Origin: Hymenobacter sp. YC55
Lineage (GTDB): Bacteria; Bacteroidota; Bacteroidia; Cytophagales; Hymenobacteraceae
Reading direction: 5' to 3'
NCBI RefSeq assembly: GCF_029433095.1
Contig: NZ_JARNTX010000001.1
Span: 2,728,001-2,792,000, forward strand
DNA: 64,000 bases
Every line of letters starts with the position of its first letter. Position 1 is the first letter of the stretch. The notes below the pieces were generated by a model, which worked only from the letters and a program-made list of their open reading frames with translations, did no database searches and had not been told where the DNA came from. The translations under genes were made by a program, and so were the position numbers. This document shows positions 18,137 through 25,693 of this stretch, one piece after another.

Positions 18137-18514
18137 ATGAGCGACGCGAAAACAATACTAATTGCCGAAGACAGCTCCGTCATCCTGAACTTGACTAAAA
18201 AGATTCTTGAGCTGCAGAAATACCGCATTGTGTCGGCCAAAAACGGGGGCGAAGTTCTCAAGCAAGTGGAAAGTCAGCCCATTGACTGCGTGCTGATGGA
18301 CATCAACATCCCAGTGAAGGACGGTATGGAATGCACCCGCGAAATCCGTGCTCACCAGGACGAGCGGATTTCTAAAATTCCAATTATTGCCATCACCGGC
18401 AACGCCAACAACTATTCTATGGAGCAATTCCGCGAGGCTGGCGTAACCGATTACCTACCTAAACCTCTTGATTTTGATGCACTTGTACGCGTAGTAAAGC
18501 AGTACGTAGGATAA
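18137..18514 (+). CDS. CheY-like single-domain response regulator
   Basis: The start is taken at the ATG at 18137 (MSDAKTILIAEDSSVIL); the frame runs back to a GTG just after the kinase stop. It is a receiver domain only, about 125 residues: acidic pair in IAEDSS, phosphoacceptor Asp55 in VLMDINIPVKDGM, Thr in IIAITGNAN and Lys in YLPKPLD. No DNA-binding domain. It lies about 70 bp after the hybrid kinase and probably takes phosphate from its Hpt domain, which is inference from context. A 32-bp perfect hairpin follows. Confidence 0.9.
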   Translation: MSDAKTILIAEDSSVILNLTKKILELQKYRIVSAKNGGEVLKQVESQPIDCVLMDINIPVKDGMECTREIRAHQDERISKIPIIAITGNANNYSMEQFREAGVTDYLPKPLDFDALVRVVKQYVG

Positions 18515-18520
18515 ATACCC

Positions 18521-18596
18521 GAATAGCTGAATGGCGAAATGGTTGGTTGTTCCGATAATTCGTAGAACAACCAACCATTTCGCCATTCAGCTATTC
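18521..18596 (+). terminator. 32-bp perfect hairpin
   Basis: Arms 18521-18552 and 18565-18596 are perfect reverse complements around a 12-nt loop. This is the longest perfect stem I found after a gene in this window. There is no long T run, so termination may depend on the stem, or the element may instead protect the 3' end. Confidence 0.65.
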
Positions 18597-18608
18597 AACA
18601 ATTAGCCC

Positions 18609-19376
18609 ATGCAAATCACCTTTCTCGGCACGGGCACGTCGCAAGGCGTGCCTGTGATTGGGTGCCACTGTGCAGTGTGCCGCTCTCTTGACTACCGCGA
18701 CAAGCGGCTACGAGTATCGGTGCACCTCGAAACTCAGGGCAAGAGCATTATTATTGATTCGGGGCCGGATTTTCGCCAGCAGGTACTGCGCGAACGGGTC
18801 GACCGGCTGGATGCGTTGGTGTTTACGCACGAGCATAAAGACCACACGGCCGGCATGGACGACATCCGGGCCTACAATTTCAAGCAGCGGCAAGACATGC
18901 CCGTGTACGCCGAGCCACGGGTGCTAGACCAACTCCGGCGTGAATACGCCTATATCTTCGCCGAACACAAGTACCCCGGGGTGCCACAAGTGCAAACTAT
19001 CCCAATTCTCGACGATACTACCTCCTTCGATGTGCAGGGAGTAACCTTCCATCCTATCCGGGCCTTGCACTACAAGCTGCCGGTGCTCGGATTTCGGGTG
19101 GGCAACTTCACCTATGTGACGGATGCCAATCACCTAGAGCCAGAGTCATTGGAACGGATGCGGGGTTCGGAAATCATTGTGCTGAACGCCTTGCGCCACG
19201 AGCCGCACATCTCACACTTTTCCTTAACGGAGGCCATTGCTGTTCTCGAAGACCTCGCTCCTCGTCGAGCCTATCTCACGCACATCAGCCATCTGTTAGG
19301 TAAGCACCGCGAAGTAGAGGCTACGCTGCCTGATTTTATTCGGCTGGCTTATGATGGGCTGCGGGTGGAAGTGTAA
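18609..19376 (+). CDS. Metallo-beta-lactamase-fold hydrolase (PhnP-like)
   Basis: 255 residues with an N-terminal beta-lactamase-like signature MQITFLGTGTSQGVPVIGCHCAVC, the metal motif THEHKDHTAG (HxHxDH), a downstream YVTDANHLEPE carrying a metal-bridging Asp, and a late His in YLTHISHLLG. The GTGTSQGVP start and the Cys residues before the first metal motif are typical of PhnP-like phosphodiesterases, which hydrolyse cyclic ribose phosphates or similar phosphodiesters. No phn genes are nearby, so the substrate is open. Start ATG at 18609. Confidence 0.88.
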   Translation: MQITFLGTGTSQGVPVIGCHCAVCRSLDYRDKRLRVSVHLETQGKSIIIDSGPDFRQQVLRERVDRLDALVFTHEHKDHTAGMDDIRAYNFKQRQDMPVYAEPRVLDQLRREYAYIFAEHKYPGVPQVQTIPILDDTTSFDVQGVTFHPIRALHYKLPVLGFRVGNFTYVTDANHLEPESLERMRGSEIIVLNALRHEPHISHFSLTEAIAVLEDLAPRRAYLTHISHLLGKHREVEATLPDFIRLAYDGLRVEV

Positions 19377-19430
19377 CTATTAGCAAAAGTATTAGCCTAC
19401 AGCAAAGGGGCAGCTTAGCGATACAGTAAT

Positions 19431-19492
19431 AAAAGGTACGGAGGCAGAAGTTAGGCTTAGCTCCAAGCCTAACTTCTGCCTCCGTACCTTTT
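19431..19492. terminator. 28-bp perfect bidirectional hairpin terminator
   Basis: Arms 19431-19458 and 19465-19492, perfect, flanked by A and T runs. It lies between convergent genes ending at 19376 and 19508. Confidence 0.85.
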
Positions 19493-19507
19493 TAGTTGGC
19501 GCACGTC

Positions 19508-19981
19508 CTAGTTGTTGGTTGGCTTTGTAATGCGCAGCTGAACGGAAATGTCTTTTTTCGCTGGATTGTCACATCCTGCTTTCACATCGTATTTTTTATA
19601 ATAAAGCAAGTATCGGGTACCGTTAGCTCGCACACTGATTGTATCCATCCAATTAGGGTAGTTGCTAGTTGCTCTATGCATCGACAGCTTTACTTCCTGA
19701 GTTTGGCCTTTCGTATCGGTCACACTCATCGTTGGATTCACAAAATCACCTATAAAGCAATTGGCATTCTTAGGGCAAAACGTATAATGCAGTTCCTCCA
19801 CCGCCACTGTCAATTCCGTTTGACTTGCAGACGATAGTGTTGCTTGTTGTCTATAATTTAAGTTAAAGTCTTGGTCGAAGATCGTATTAATAGCGGCGGG
19901 CGTCACTTCGTTTTCATCTTCTGTTTTCAAGCAGGCGGTTAAGCTTATTACAAGTGCGCTAAGAAGTAGGTATTTTCTCAT
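19508..19981 (-). CDS. Lipoprotein of unknown function
   Basis: The frame opens further upstream, but the ATG at 19981 gives MRKYLLLSALVISLTACLKTEDE, a signal peptide with lipobox LTAC, so the mature protein starts at Cys and is lipid-anchored. The remaining 135 or so residues are beta-rich with three further Cys (FCPKNANCF and AGCDNP) that may form disulfides. A family name is not evident. It is transcribed alone and ends next to a bidirectional terminator. Confidence 0.75.
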   Translation of the reverse strand: MRKYLLLSALVISLTACLKTEDENEVTPAAINTIFDQDFNLNYRQQATLSSASQTELTVAVEELHYTFCPKNANCFIGDFVNPTMSVTDTKGQTQEVKLSMHRATSNYPNWMDTISVRANGTRYLLYYKKYDVKAGCDNPAKKDISVQLRITKPTNN

Positions 19982-20137
19982 GTTTAGAAAAGGCAGATAG
20001 GTAGGACGGCAGTTTATAAATACTGGAGCTATACCATCTGCCGATGGTTGCAAGCAGCTGCCGTAAACTTGCTGTTATACCTTTACCCATTGTACTGGCA
20101 GGCACTACTAGGCTTGCATTGCTTTGAATAACACATC

Positions 20138-21802
20138 ATGCACAACAACTACTATTTCCTGCGCCAGTTGGCCCCGGCTCTCACACAGCAGTTGGCTGGC
20201 TACAGGGTAGTGACGTGCTTTTCGCAGGAGAAAGATGAGTTGGTAATAGGCTTGACCAATGGCACGGCAGAATTCTGGCTGCGGGCTCAGCTTTCAGTAA
20301 CTTTTACAGTCTTAGCGCTGCCCGAAACCTTCCACCGGGCACGCGCTAACTCCGTCGACCTACTACCTGATCTACTAGGCCAAGAAGTTGCAGAAGTAAG
20401 CGCCCTACCCAACGATCGGGTGCTGCAGCTGCGCTTCCGGAGCAATGCCACGTTGCTGTTTAAGCTCTACGGCCCTCGCCCTAACGCCATCTTCCGCCTC
20501 ACCCCCGATGCACCGGTTGAACTGTTTCATCAACGCTACACCGCCGACGCTGAAATTCAGCCTCTGTTAGAAGATGAGAACTCACGTTCTACCTTGGGTG
20601 CTACGCATGAAAGCGAATCGGCTGCTAGTAGCAACGCAAACACAATAGAGCCGGAAAAGCCAAGCACCGAAATACTGGCAACGAAAGAAGCGGTAAATCC
20701 ATTTAAGCGCTATCCAGCTTTGGCCGACTTGCCCACCCGTTACCTCCGTGACCACGGCTATGACCCGGCACCGCTGGCTGTTAAAGAGCAACTAGTTCGA
20801 GAAGTACTGCTTCTGCTGGAAAAGCCTAAGGCGTTCTACTTAACCGCGGTGGAGGGACGCACCCGCTTGAGCTTATTGCCCGTGGGGGAAGTGGAACGTA
20901 CTCTTCCGCCCGACCCATTAGCCGCACTGCGCCTCTTCGTGCCTTTGACCTTAGGGCGCCGCGCCTACGAAATGGAGCTGCGGCAAGTACGGCAGTTGTT
21001 AGAGCGTCGTGCCGACGAGGCCACCACGAGTGCCAGCATGGCCCGTACGCGGCTGTATGCTTTGGAGCATACGGCCGGCTACCGCCAAACCGCTGACCTT
21101 ATTATGGCGCACTTAAGTCAGATTCCGGCGGGAGCTAGTAGTGTGGATGTAGTAGATTTCTACCAAGACAACCAGCCACGTACCATCAAACTAAAGCCAA
21201 CTGAAACGCCGCAACGTACGGCACAAAATCTGTATCGGAAGGCGAAGAACCAGCAAATCGAAACCCGCCAGCTAACCGAGCGAGTGGAACGACGCGAAGC
21301 GGAAGCGCTGTGGTGCCTGGAGCGGCTGGAAGAACTTGAAAATCTCCCTGCTGACCTACGCACGTTGCGAACCTGGCGCAAGCAGCACCAACTCGAACCC
21401 GAAACCAAAGCGAAAGCTGCTCAAGAACTGCCCTTCAAAGTGTTTGAGGATGCTGGCTTTACGATCCTTGTGGGCCGCAATGCGCAAAACAACGACCTAC
21501 TCACGCAACGCTATGCTCACAAAGACGATTTGTGGCTACACGCAAAGGATGTAAGCGGTTCGCACGTAGTTATTCGGCACCGGGCGGGCCAACCTGTGCC
21601 GGAACCCGTGGTGGAGCACGCGGCCCAGCTAGCGGCGTGGTACTCGCGTCGGCAAAACGATTCGCTGTGTCCGGTTACGGTCACGCCGAAGAAGTTCGTG
21701 CGCAAACCCAAAGGGGCGTTGCCGGGCCAGGTGCTAGTAGAGCGTGAGAAGGTGGTGCTGGTGGTACCAGCTAACCCGTTTGAGCGAAACGGAACTTTAT
21801 AA
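20138..21802 (+). CDS. rqcH: Ribosome quality-control protein RqcH (NFACT family)
   Basis: 554 residues with NFACT architecture: an NFACT-N region at the start containing the conserved Asp-Arg pair (LPNDRVLQLRF, Asp93-Arg94), a middle helical region with a coiled coil (ARTRLYALEHTAGYRQTADLI to ERVERREAEALWCLERLEEL), and a C-terminal NFACT-R RNA-binding domain (DLWLHAKDVSGSHVVIRHRAGQ, then VTPKKFVRKPKGALPGQV). RqcH binds stalled 50S subunits carrying peptidyl-tRNA and recruits tRNA-Ala to add C-terminal alanine tails that mark the chain for degradation. Family assignment is firm; the Ala-tailing activity is inferred from homologues. Confidence 0.88.
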   Translation: MHNNYYFLRQLAPALTQQLAGYRVVTCFSQEKDELVIGLTNGTAEFWLRAQLSVTFTVLALPETFHRARANSVDLLPDLLGQEVAEVSALPNDRVLQLRFRSNATLLFKLYGPRPNAIFRLTPDAPVELFHQRYTADAEIQPLLEDENSRSTLGATHESESAASSNANTIEPEKPSTEILATKEAVNPFKRYPALADLPTRYLRDHGYDPAPLAVKEQLVREVLLLLEKPKAFYLTAVEGRTRLSLLPVGEVERTLPPDPLAALRLFVPLTLGRRAYEMELRQVRQLLERRADEATTSASMARTRLYALEHTAGYRQTADLIMAHLSQIPAGASSVDVVDFYQDNQPRTIKLKPTETPQRTAQNLYRKAKNQQIETRQLTERVERREAEALWCLERLEELENLPADLRTLRTWRKQHQLEPETKAKAAQELPFKVFEDAGFTILVGRNAQNNDLLTQRYAHKDDLWLHAKDVSGSHVVIRHRAGQPVPEPVVEHAAQLAAWYSRRQNDSLCPVTVTPKKFVRKPKGALPGQVLVEREKVVLVVPANPFERNGTL

Positions 21803-21824
21803 GTGAGCTATACGACCGTTGCTA

Positions 21825-21870
21825 AAAGCAAAGAGCCCGTTTCAGGTAGCTGAAACGGGCTCTTTGCTTT
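21825..21870. terminator. 20-bp perfect hairpin terminator
   Basis: Arms 21825-21844 and 21851-21870 with a 6-nt loop, A-rich and T-rich ends. It separates rqcH from the convergent tRNA-Leu gene and can terminate both. Confidence 0.85.
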
Positions 21871-21874
21871 GGAG

Positions 21875-21956
21875 TGCGCGCGGGGAGATTCGAACTCCCA
21901 CACCCGAAGGCACCACCCCCTCAAGATGGCGTGTCTACCAGTTTCACCACGTGCGC
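21875..21956 (-). tRNA. tRNA-Leu (anticodon GAG)
   Basis: Read on the minus strand: acceptor GCGCACG, D arm with GGTAGACAC, anticodon stem ccatc/ggtgg with loop TTGAGGG (anticodon GAG, reading CUC/CUU), a long variable arm (GTGCCTTCGGGTGT), and T arm GGGAG-TTCGAAT-CTCCC. The long variable arm and GAG anticodon both indicate leucine. CCA is not encoded. One acceptor pair (position 5 with 68) is an A-C mismatch; the rest of the acceptor stem pairs. Confidence 0.93.
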
Positions 21957-22324
21957 AGATGACGGCAAGCACTCCTTGTATTCGTCGAAAACCGAGGCTT
22001 TCGGCCCTGCTGAGGCGGCAGAGCGAGGACAAAAGTAGGTAGCCGGTGCGCTTGCTCCAAATCCAGTTGCGTATTTTTTGCTCTTAGCAGCCCGCTTCGT
22101 CTCACATCAACGAGGTTGTATCCTCATTGTCAGCCGGAAAAGTAAATTCCGCCTCTTCATAAAAATTTAAAATATTTTGCACCAGCGGCACTTTTAGGCC
22201 TTCACTCAGGCTCATTTTGCTTGTTGCTTATTGAAATCAGCTTTAAGTTGAGTCAAAAGGCACCAACAAAAAAGGCTCTGGTCTTATGACCAAAGCCTTT
22301 TCGTATTTTTAGAAGACGACTGTG
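21957..22324. other. Intergenic region, tRNA-Leu to Dps
   Basis: About 370 bp without a gene. It holds the upstream region of the tRNA and, at the right end, the terminator of the Dps gene (22270-22301). I see no other structure or small ORF I can support. Confidence 0.5.
22270..22301 (-). terminator. Terminator after Dps
   Basis: Stem 22270-22283 with 22288-22301, 14 bp with one mismatch and a 4-nt loop; T run on the minus strand. Confidence 0.8.
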
Positions 22325-23011
22325 CTATTCAGCGCGAACTAGTGGGGTGTCAACTACGTGCTCGGACACAAACCATACTTGCAGCTCGTTGGTGCGCATT
22401 ACGTCGCTCACTACTACATCGTTGGTGCCATCGTCGCCGGCATCAGCGGCTGTTTTGGCGTATTCGTGGCAGTTTTTGAGGATGATCTGGTGGGCCTCCA
22501 GCAAGCGCGACACTTGCACGGGAGCTTCTTCCCGGTCGCGGGGCGGACGGGGAATGCTGGTGAGTTCGGCTACGTCGTGGGCCATTGCTACTGCTACGCC
22601 GCCTAGGATCTGGATGCGCTCGGCAATGATATCAACTAGGCCGCTTTGCTCTTCGTAATGCTTGTCGTAGAGCAGGTGCAGCTGGTAGAAAGTTGGGCCT
22701 ACTACCTGCCAGTGGTGTTTCTTGTACAGGTCGCGTAGCGTAATGGTGTCGGCCAGCAGCTGGTTGAGGTTGGCTACACTTTGCTGGCGGGTGTCGGTGT
22801 CAAGGCCGATAGGCAGGCGCTGCGACACGGTGCCAAATTTTTGCAACGCCGCAGGAGCGTCGAACTGCTGGTTCAATACCGGCTGCAGTATAGGAGTTGT
22901 ACGACCGTTAGACGATGCCTGTCCATCAGAGGAGGCCGCCTTTTTGCTGGCAGCAGAAACTTTAGGAGCTGCTACGGCAGCTGAAGTTTTGGTGGCGGGA
23001 GCTTTGGCCAT
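22325..23011 (-). CDS. dps: Dps-family DNA-binding ferritin-like protein
   Basis: 228 residues. The C-terminal 165 or so form a Dps four-helix bundle: LADTITLRDLYKKHHWQVVGPTFYQLHLLYDKHYEEQSGLVDIIAERI carries the ferroxidase ligands (His, Asp, Glu) shared between subunits. Dps stores iron, detoxifies peroxide and protects DNA in stationary phase. Ahead of it is an unusual N-terminal tail of about 50 residues rich in Ala, Lys, Ser and Thr (AKAPATKTSAAVAAPKVSAASKKAASS); similar basic tails bind DNA. It is divergent from the iron-transporter-like VIT1 gene with about 130 bp between starts. Confidence 0.93.
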   Translation of the reverse strand: MAKAPATKTSAAVAAPKVSAASKKAASSDGQASSNGRTTPILQPVLNQQFDAPAALQKFGTVSQRLPIGLDTDTRQQSVANLNQLLADTITLRDLYKKHHWQVVGPTFYQLHLLYDKHYEEQSGLVDIIAERIQILGGVAVAMAHDVAELTSIPRPPRDREEAPVQVSRLLEAHQIILKNCHEYAKTAADAGDDGTNDVVVSDVMRTNELQVWFVSEHVVDTPLVRAE

Positions 23012-23139
23012 GGTACTTAAAAGAAGAGAAGATTGTAGTCAGAAGAATATGCTGTGAGTTGGTTTTACTCAACCACACAGTTAGTGGTAGTACGCACAAA
23101 TAAGCTGCAGGTTAGCGTACTGGCTATATTTACTTCCTT

Positions 23140-23847
23140 ATGCCGCACCCTCATCCACACCCGCACCCCGAGCAGCACCTAGCTAGTTCGGCCATGTTAC
23201 AGGATATTGTTATCGGCCTCTCCGATGGGCTTACTGTGCCTTTTGCCTTGGCCGCAGGCCTGAGCGGCGCCGTTGACTCTTCGAATTTGGTGATAACGGC
23301 CGGCCTCGCTGAGATTGTAGCCGGCTCCATTGCCATGGGGCTGGGCGGCTATTTGGCGGGGCGCACCGAGGTAGACCATTACCAAGCTGAATTAGCCCGC
23401 GAGTATCAGGAAGTGCGTGAGGTGCCGCACGTAGAGCGGGCCGAAGTGGAAGATCTATTAGCTGAAATTGGCCTCTCGGAAAGTACCCGTAAGCTGGCCG
23501 TAGCCGAGCTAACGGCCGACCCCGACCAATGGGTGCGGTTTATGATGAAATACGAGCTTGGTTTAGAGCAGCCCGATCCTAAGCAAGCACCTAAAAGTGC
23601 GGCTACAATTAGCATGGCGTACGCAGCGGGTGGCTTAATTCCGCTAAGTGCCTACTTCTTTACGGCCACTCCCAACCAAGGCTTACTCTGGTCGGCGGTT
23701 ATCACGTTGCTGTGCTTGCTCTTGTTTGGCTACCTTAAAAGCCGCCTGACGGGTCAGCCGCCTATCGGTGGCGCTTTCAAGATGGCCGGTATTGGAGCAC
23801 TAGCTGCCGCCGCTGCTTTCTGGGTTGCCAAATTAATTTCGACGTAA
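23140..23847 (+). CDS. VIT1/CCC1-family iron/manganese transporter
   Basis: 235 residues. After a His/Pro-rich start (PHPHPHPHPEQH, a possible metal-binding tail) the family signature ILQDIVIGLSDGLTVPFALAAGLSGA appears in slightly varied form, then TM2 with IVAGSIAMGLGGYLAGRTEVDHY. A cytoplasmic metal-binding helix domain follows (EYQEVREVPHVERAEVEDLLAEIG), then three C-terminal membrane segments. In this family the acidic helical domain binds Fe/Mn and the protein exports or sequesters the metal. The divergent Dps gene suggests a joint role in iron handling. Confidence 0.9.
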   Translation: MPHPHPHPHPEQHLASSAMLQDIVIGLSDGLTVPFALAAGLSGAVDSSNLVITAGLAEIVAGSIAMGLGGYLAGRTEVDHYQAELAREYQEVREVPHVERAEVEDLLAEIGLSESTRKLAVAELTADPDQWVRFMMKYELGLEQPDPKQAPKSAATISMAYAAGGLIPLSAYFFTATPNQGLLWSAVITLLCLLLFGYLKSRLTGQPPIGGAFKMAGIGALAAAAAFWVAKLIST

Positions 23848-24027
23848 GTTACTCGGGTGGAACCCCGCTATCCTATTTGCCCTTTCCAAAGCTGATGCTA
23901 TGGTCGCGCTACATTGCAGATAGGTTTTGGTCGGTATCTTAGAAACTGCTCCGGCCCTCCCCTACTGCCGATGTTCTTCGACCTGACACATTCGTACAAC
24001 TCTTGAGCAGCCTGCACGGCTACGTAT

Positions 24028-24561
24028 ATGCCTTTTCCTTTCTTCGGCGACGATAAGTCCACAATTGCCACTCTATTAGGCACCTTACCCCAAACCGGCC
24101 GCTTGGCCTGGATAGGCTTACGGCCCGTACGGCGGGAAGCGGTGGTTTCGGTGCCCGAGGCCACTGCCGAAACTGACCGGCACTTGCAAGGCGACCATGC
24201 CCGGCCAAAAGCGGGTGGCAAGCGCCAGGTTACGCTTATTCAGGAAGAGCACTTAGCTGCCGTAGCAGGCTACCTCGGCCACGATGCACCGCTCGATCCT
24301 GCCCGCCTGCGCCGCAACCTCGTAATAGGCGGCTTGAATCTGCTGGCGCTCAAGAACCGGCGTATTCAGATCGGGGAGGAAGTAGTGCTCGACATCACCG
24401 GCGAATGCCACCCCTGCTCCCGCATGGAAGAAGAGCTAGGACCTGGCGGCTACAATGCCATGCGCGGCCACGGCGGCATCACGGCCCGCATCGTGCAGGG
24501 CGGTGTGCTCCGTGTCGGCGACGAGGTACGGGTGGTAGCAGCCCCGCCAGCCGCAGAATAG
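24028..24561 (+). CDS. MOSC domain protein
   Basis: 177 residues consisting of one MOSC (molybdenum cofactor sulfurase C-terminal) domain: WIGLRPVRREAVVSV at the start, HARPKAGGKRQVTLIQEEHLAAVAGYLG, LRRNLVIGGLNLLAL, and the conserved Cys region DITGECHPCSRMEEELGPGGYNAMRGHGG. MOSC domains bind the molybdenum cofactor or metal-sulfur groups; stand-alone bacterial versions such as YiiM reduce N-hydroxylated compounds. No moco genes are nearby. The start ATG at 24028 is preceded by an in-frame stop nearby. Confidence 0.9.
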   Translation: MPFPFFGDDKSTIATLLGTLPQTGRLAWIGLRPVRREAVVSVPEATAETDRHLQGDHARPKAGGKRQVTLIQEEHLAAVAGYLGHDAPLDPARLRRNLVIGGLNLLALKNRRIQIGEEVVLDITGECHPCSRMEEELGPGGYNAMRGHGGITARIVQGGVLRVGDEVRVVAAPPAAE

Positions 24562-24617
24562 CATTTAGTGCCTTAAGCGCTACACTTCGCAAGCTATTTG
24601 CGCGTGCTTCAACACTG

Positions 24618-25415
24618 TTAATCCTGCTGCGAGGGGAGCCGTTCGGGAGCAGCCACGGTAGTCTTGCGCGTAATCCGATAAGTGAGTGCCACCACAATGT
24701 TGCGCTTGGCCGAAGTGTTTTGCGGGATAAATTGGCCTTGCTTGATAGCGGGCTGGTTGTAGTTGGCTTGATTTACCCAGCCCGTTTGAAGCGTCAGATG
24801 ATTGTTGAACTGATAGCCGGCCCCGAGGTAGATGCGGTTGCGTTCAAGCACCGGACCTTTGGGGTTAAGAAAGATTTCGTCGTAAGCGGAAAGAAATACG
24901 GTGCCAGGGCCAATAGCTTTTTTATTGAGCGGGTAAAAAGCATTAAGGCGGTAGCGTAGTCGCTGGCGCGACGAGGTGCTATCGTCGCGAAACCGAAACC
25001 AGCGCTGCTCGGCCCGGTACCGATGCTCTATTTTCATGCGGCTCGAGTACTGCGTCAGTACAACTTGCCCCCATAGGCGCTTCTCTACATTCAGGGGGCC
25101 CGCCGGACGGTCCTGGTAGTCGGAGGTGGCGTAGCGGCCGCCGCCGAGCAGCACCGTGAAGTTTTTGTCGAGGTCGAAGCTCACGCCGCCCTTCAGCTCA
25201 TTGTAGAAGTACTGCCGAAACAATGCATTAGTGCGCGCCTGAGCCTCTGCAAATCCTCCCCATCGGCTCTCGGCGCTGCCGGGTAGCTGTAACGTCCCAA
25301 TAAACCAGCTTCCCCAAGGTTGTTCGGGGTTAGAAGGTACTTGCGCCAAGGCGGGTTGGGTGGCACTGGCAAGTAGCACGATAGCCAAACTTGCAACGAG
25401 GAAGTGTCTATTCAT
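24618..25415 (-). CDS. DUF2490 family secreted protein
   Basis: The ATG at 25415 gives a signal peptide MNRHFLVASLAIVLLASATQPALAQ; the frame extends upstream without need. The mature part has the DUF2490 look: WGSWFIGTLQLPGSAESRWGGFAEAQ, repeated aromatic beta strands, SSRMKIEHRYRAEQRWF and LNAFYPLNKKAIGPGTVFLSAYDEIFLN, ending in LTYRITRKT. These are predicted outer-membrane barrels of unknown transport role. It is convergent with the MOSC gene, with 56 bp between stops. Confidence 0.8.
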   Translation of the reverse strand: MNRHFLVASLAIVLLASATQPALAQVPSNPEQPWGSWFIGTLQLPGSAESRWGGFAEAQARTNALFRQYFYNELKGGVSFDLDKNFTVLLGGGRYATSDYQDRPAGPLNVEKRLWGQVVLTQYSSRMKIEHRYRAEQRWFRFRDDSTSSRQRLRYRLNAFYPLNKKAIGPGTVFLSAYDEIFLNPKGPVLERNRIYLGAGYQFNNHLTLQTGWVNQANYNQPAIKQGQFIPQNTSAKRNIVVALTYRITRKTTVAAPERLPSQQD

Positions 25416-25653
25416 TGAAAAGGGCAAGCGGTCCAAGACTGGCAAGCAGACAGGAAACCAAGACATTGAAATGGCAACAAGCAGCTCCAGGCGTTTTATA
25501 GTTCCAGTTTCGCAACTCCCTTCGATAAGAGCTTAGAGCTGATTGGCAGCCATTGCAAATATATCTGGCAGTTGGCAGGGACTTGGTACGATGCCGTTCG
25601 GAAGTTGCTAACTGGTACGTACGAAGGCTACGTCTTGCTTTCCGTTTAAACAT

Positions 25654-25688
25654 AAAAGAGGCCTCAGCTGCTAGCTGAGGCCTCTTTT
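25654..25688 (-). terminator. Terminator after rtcB
   Basis: Perfect 16-bp stem (25654-25669 with 25673-25688), 3-nt loop, T run on the minus strand 5 bp after the RtcB stop codon. Confidence 0.9.
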
Positions 25689-25693
25689 GCCTA

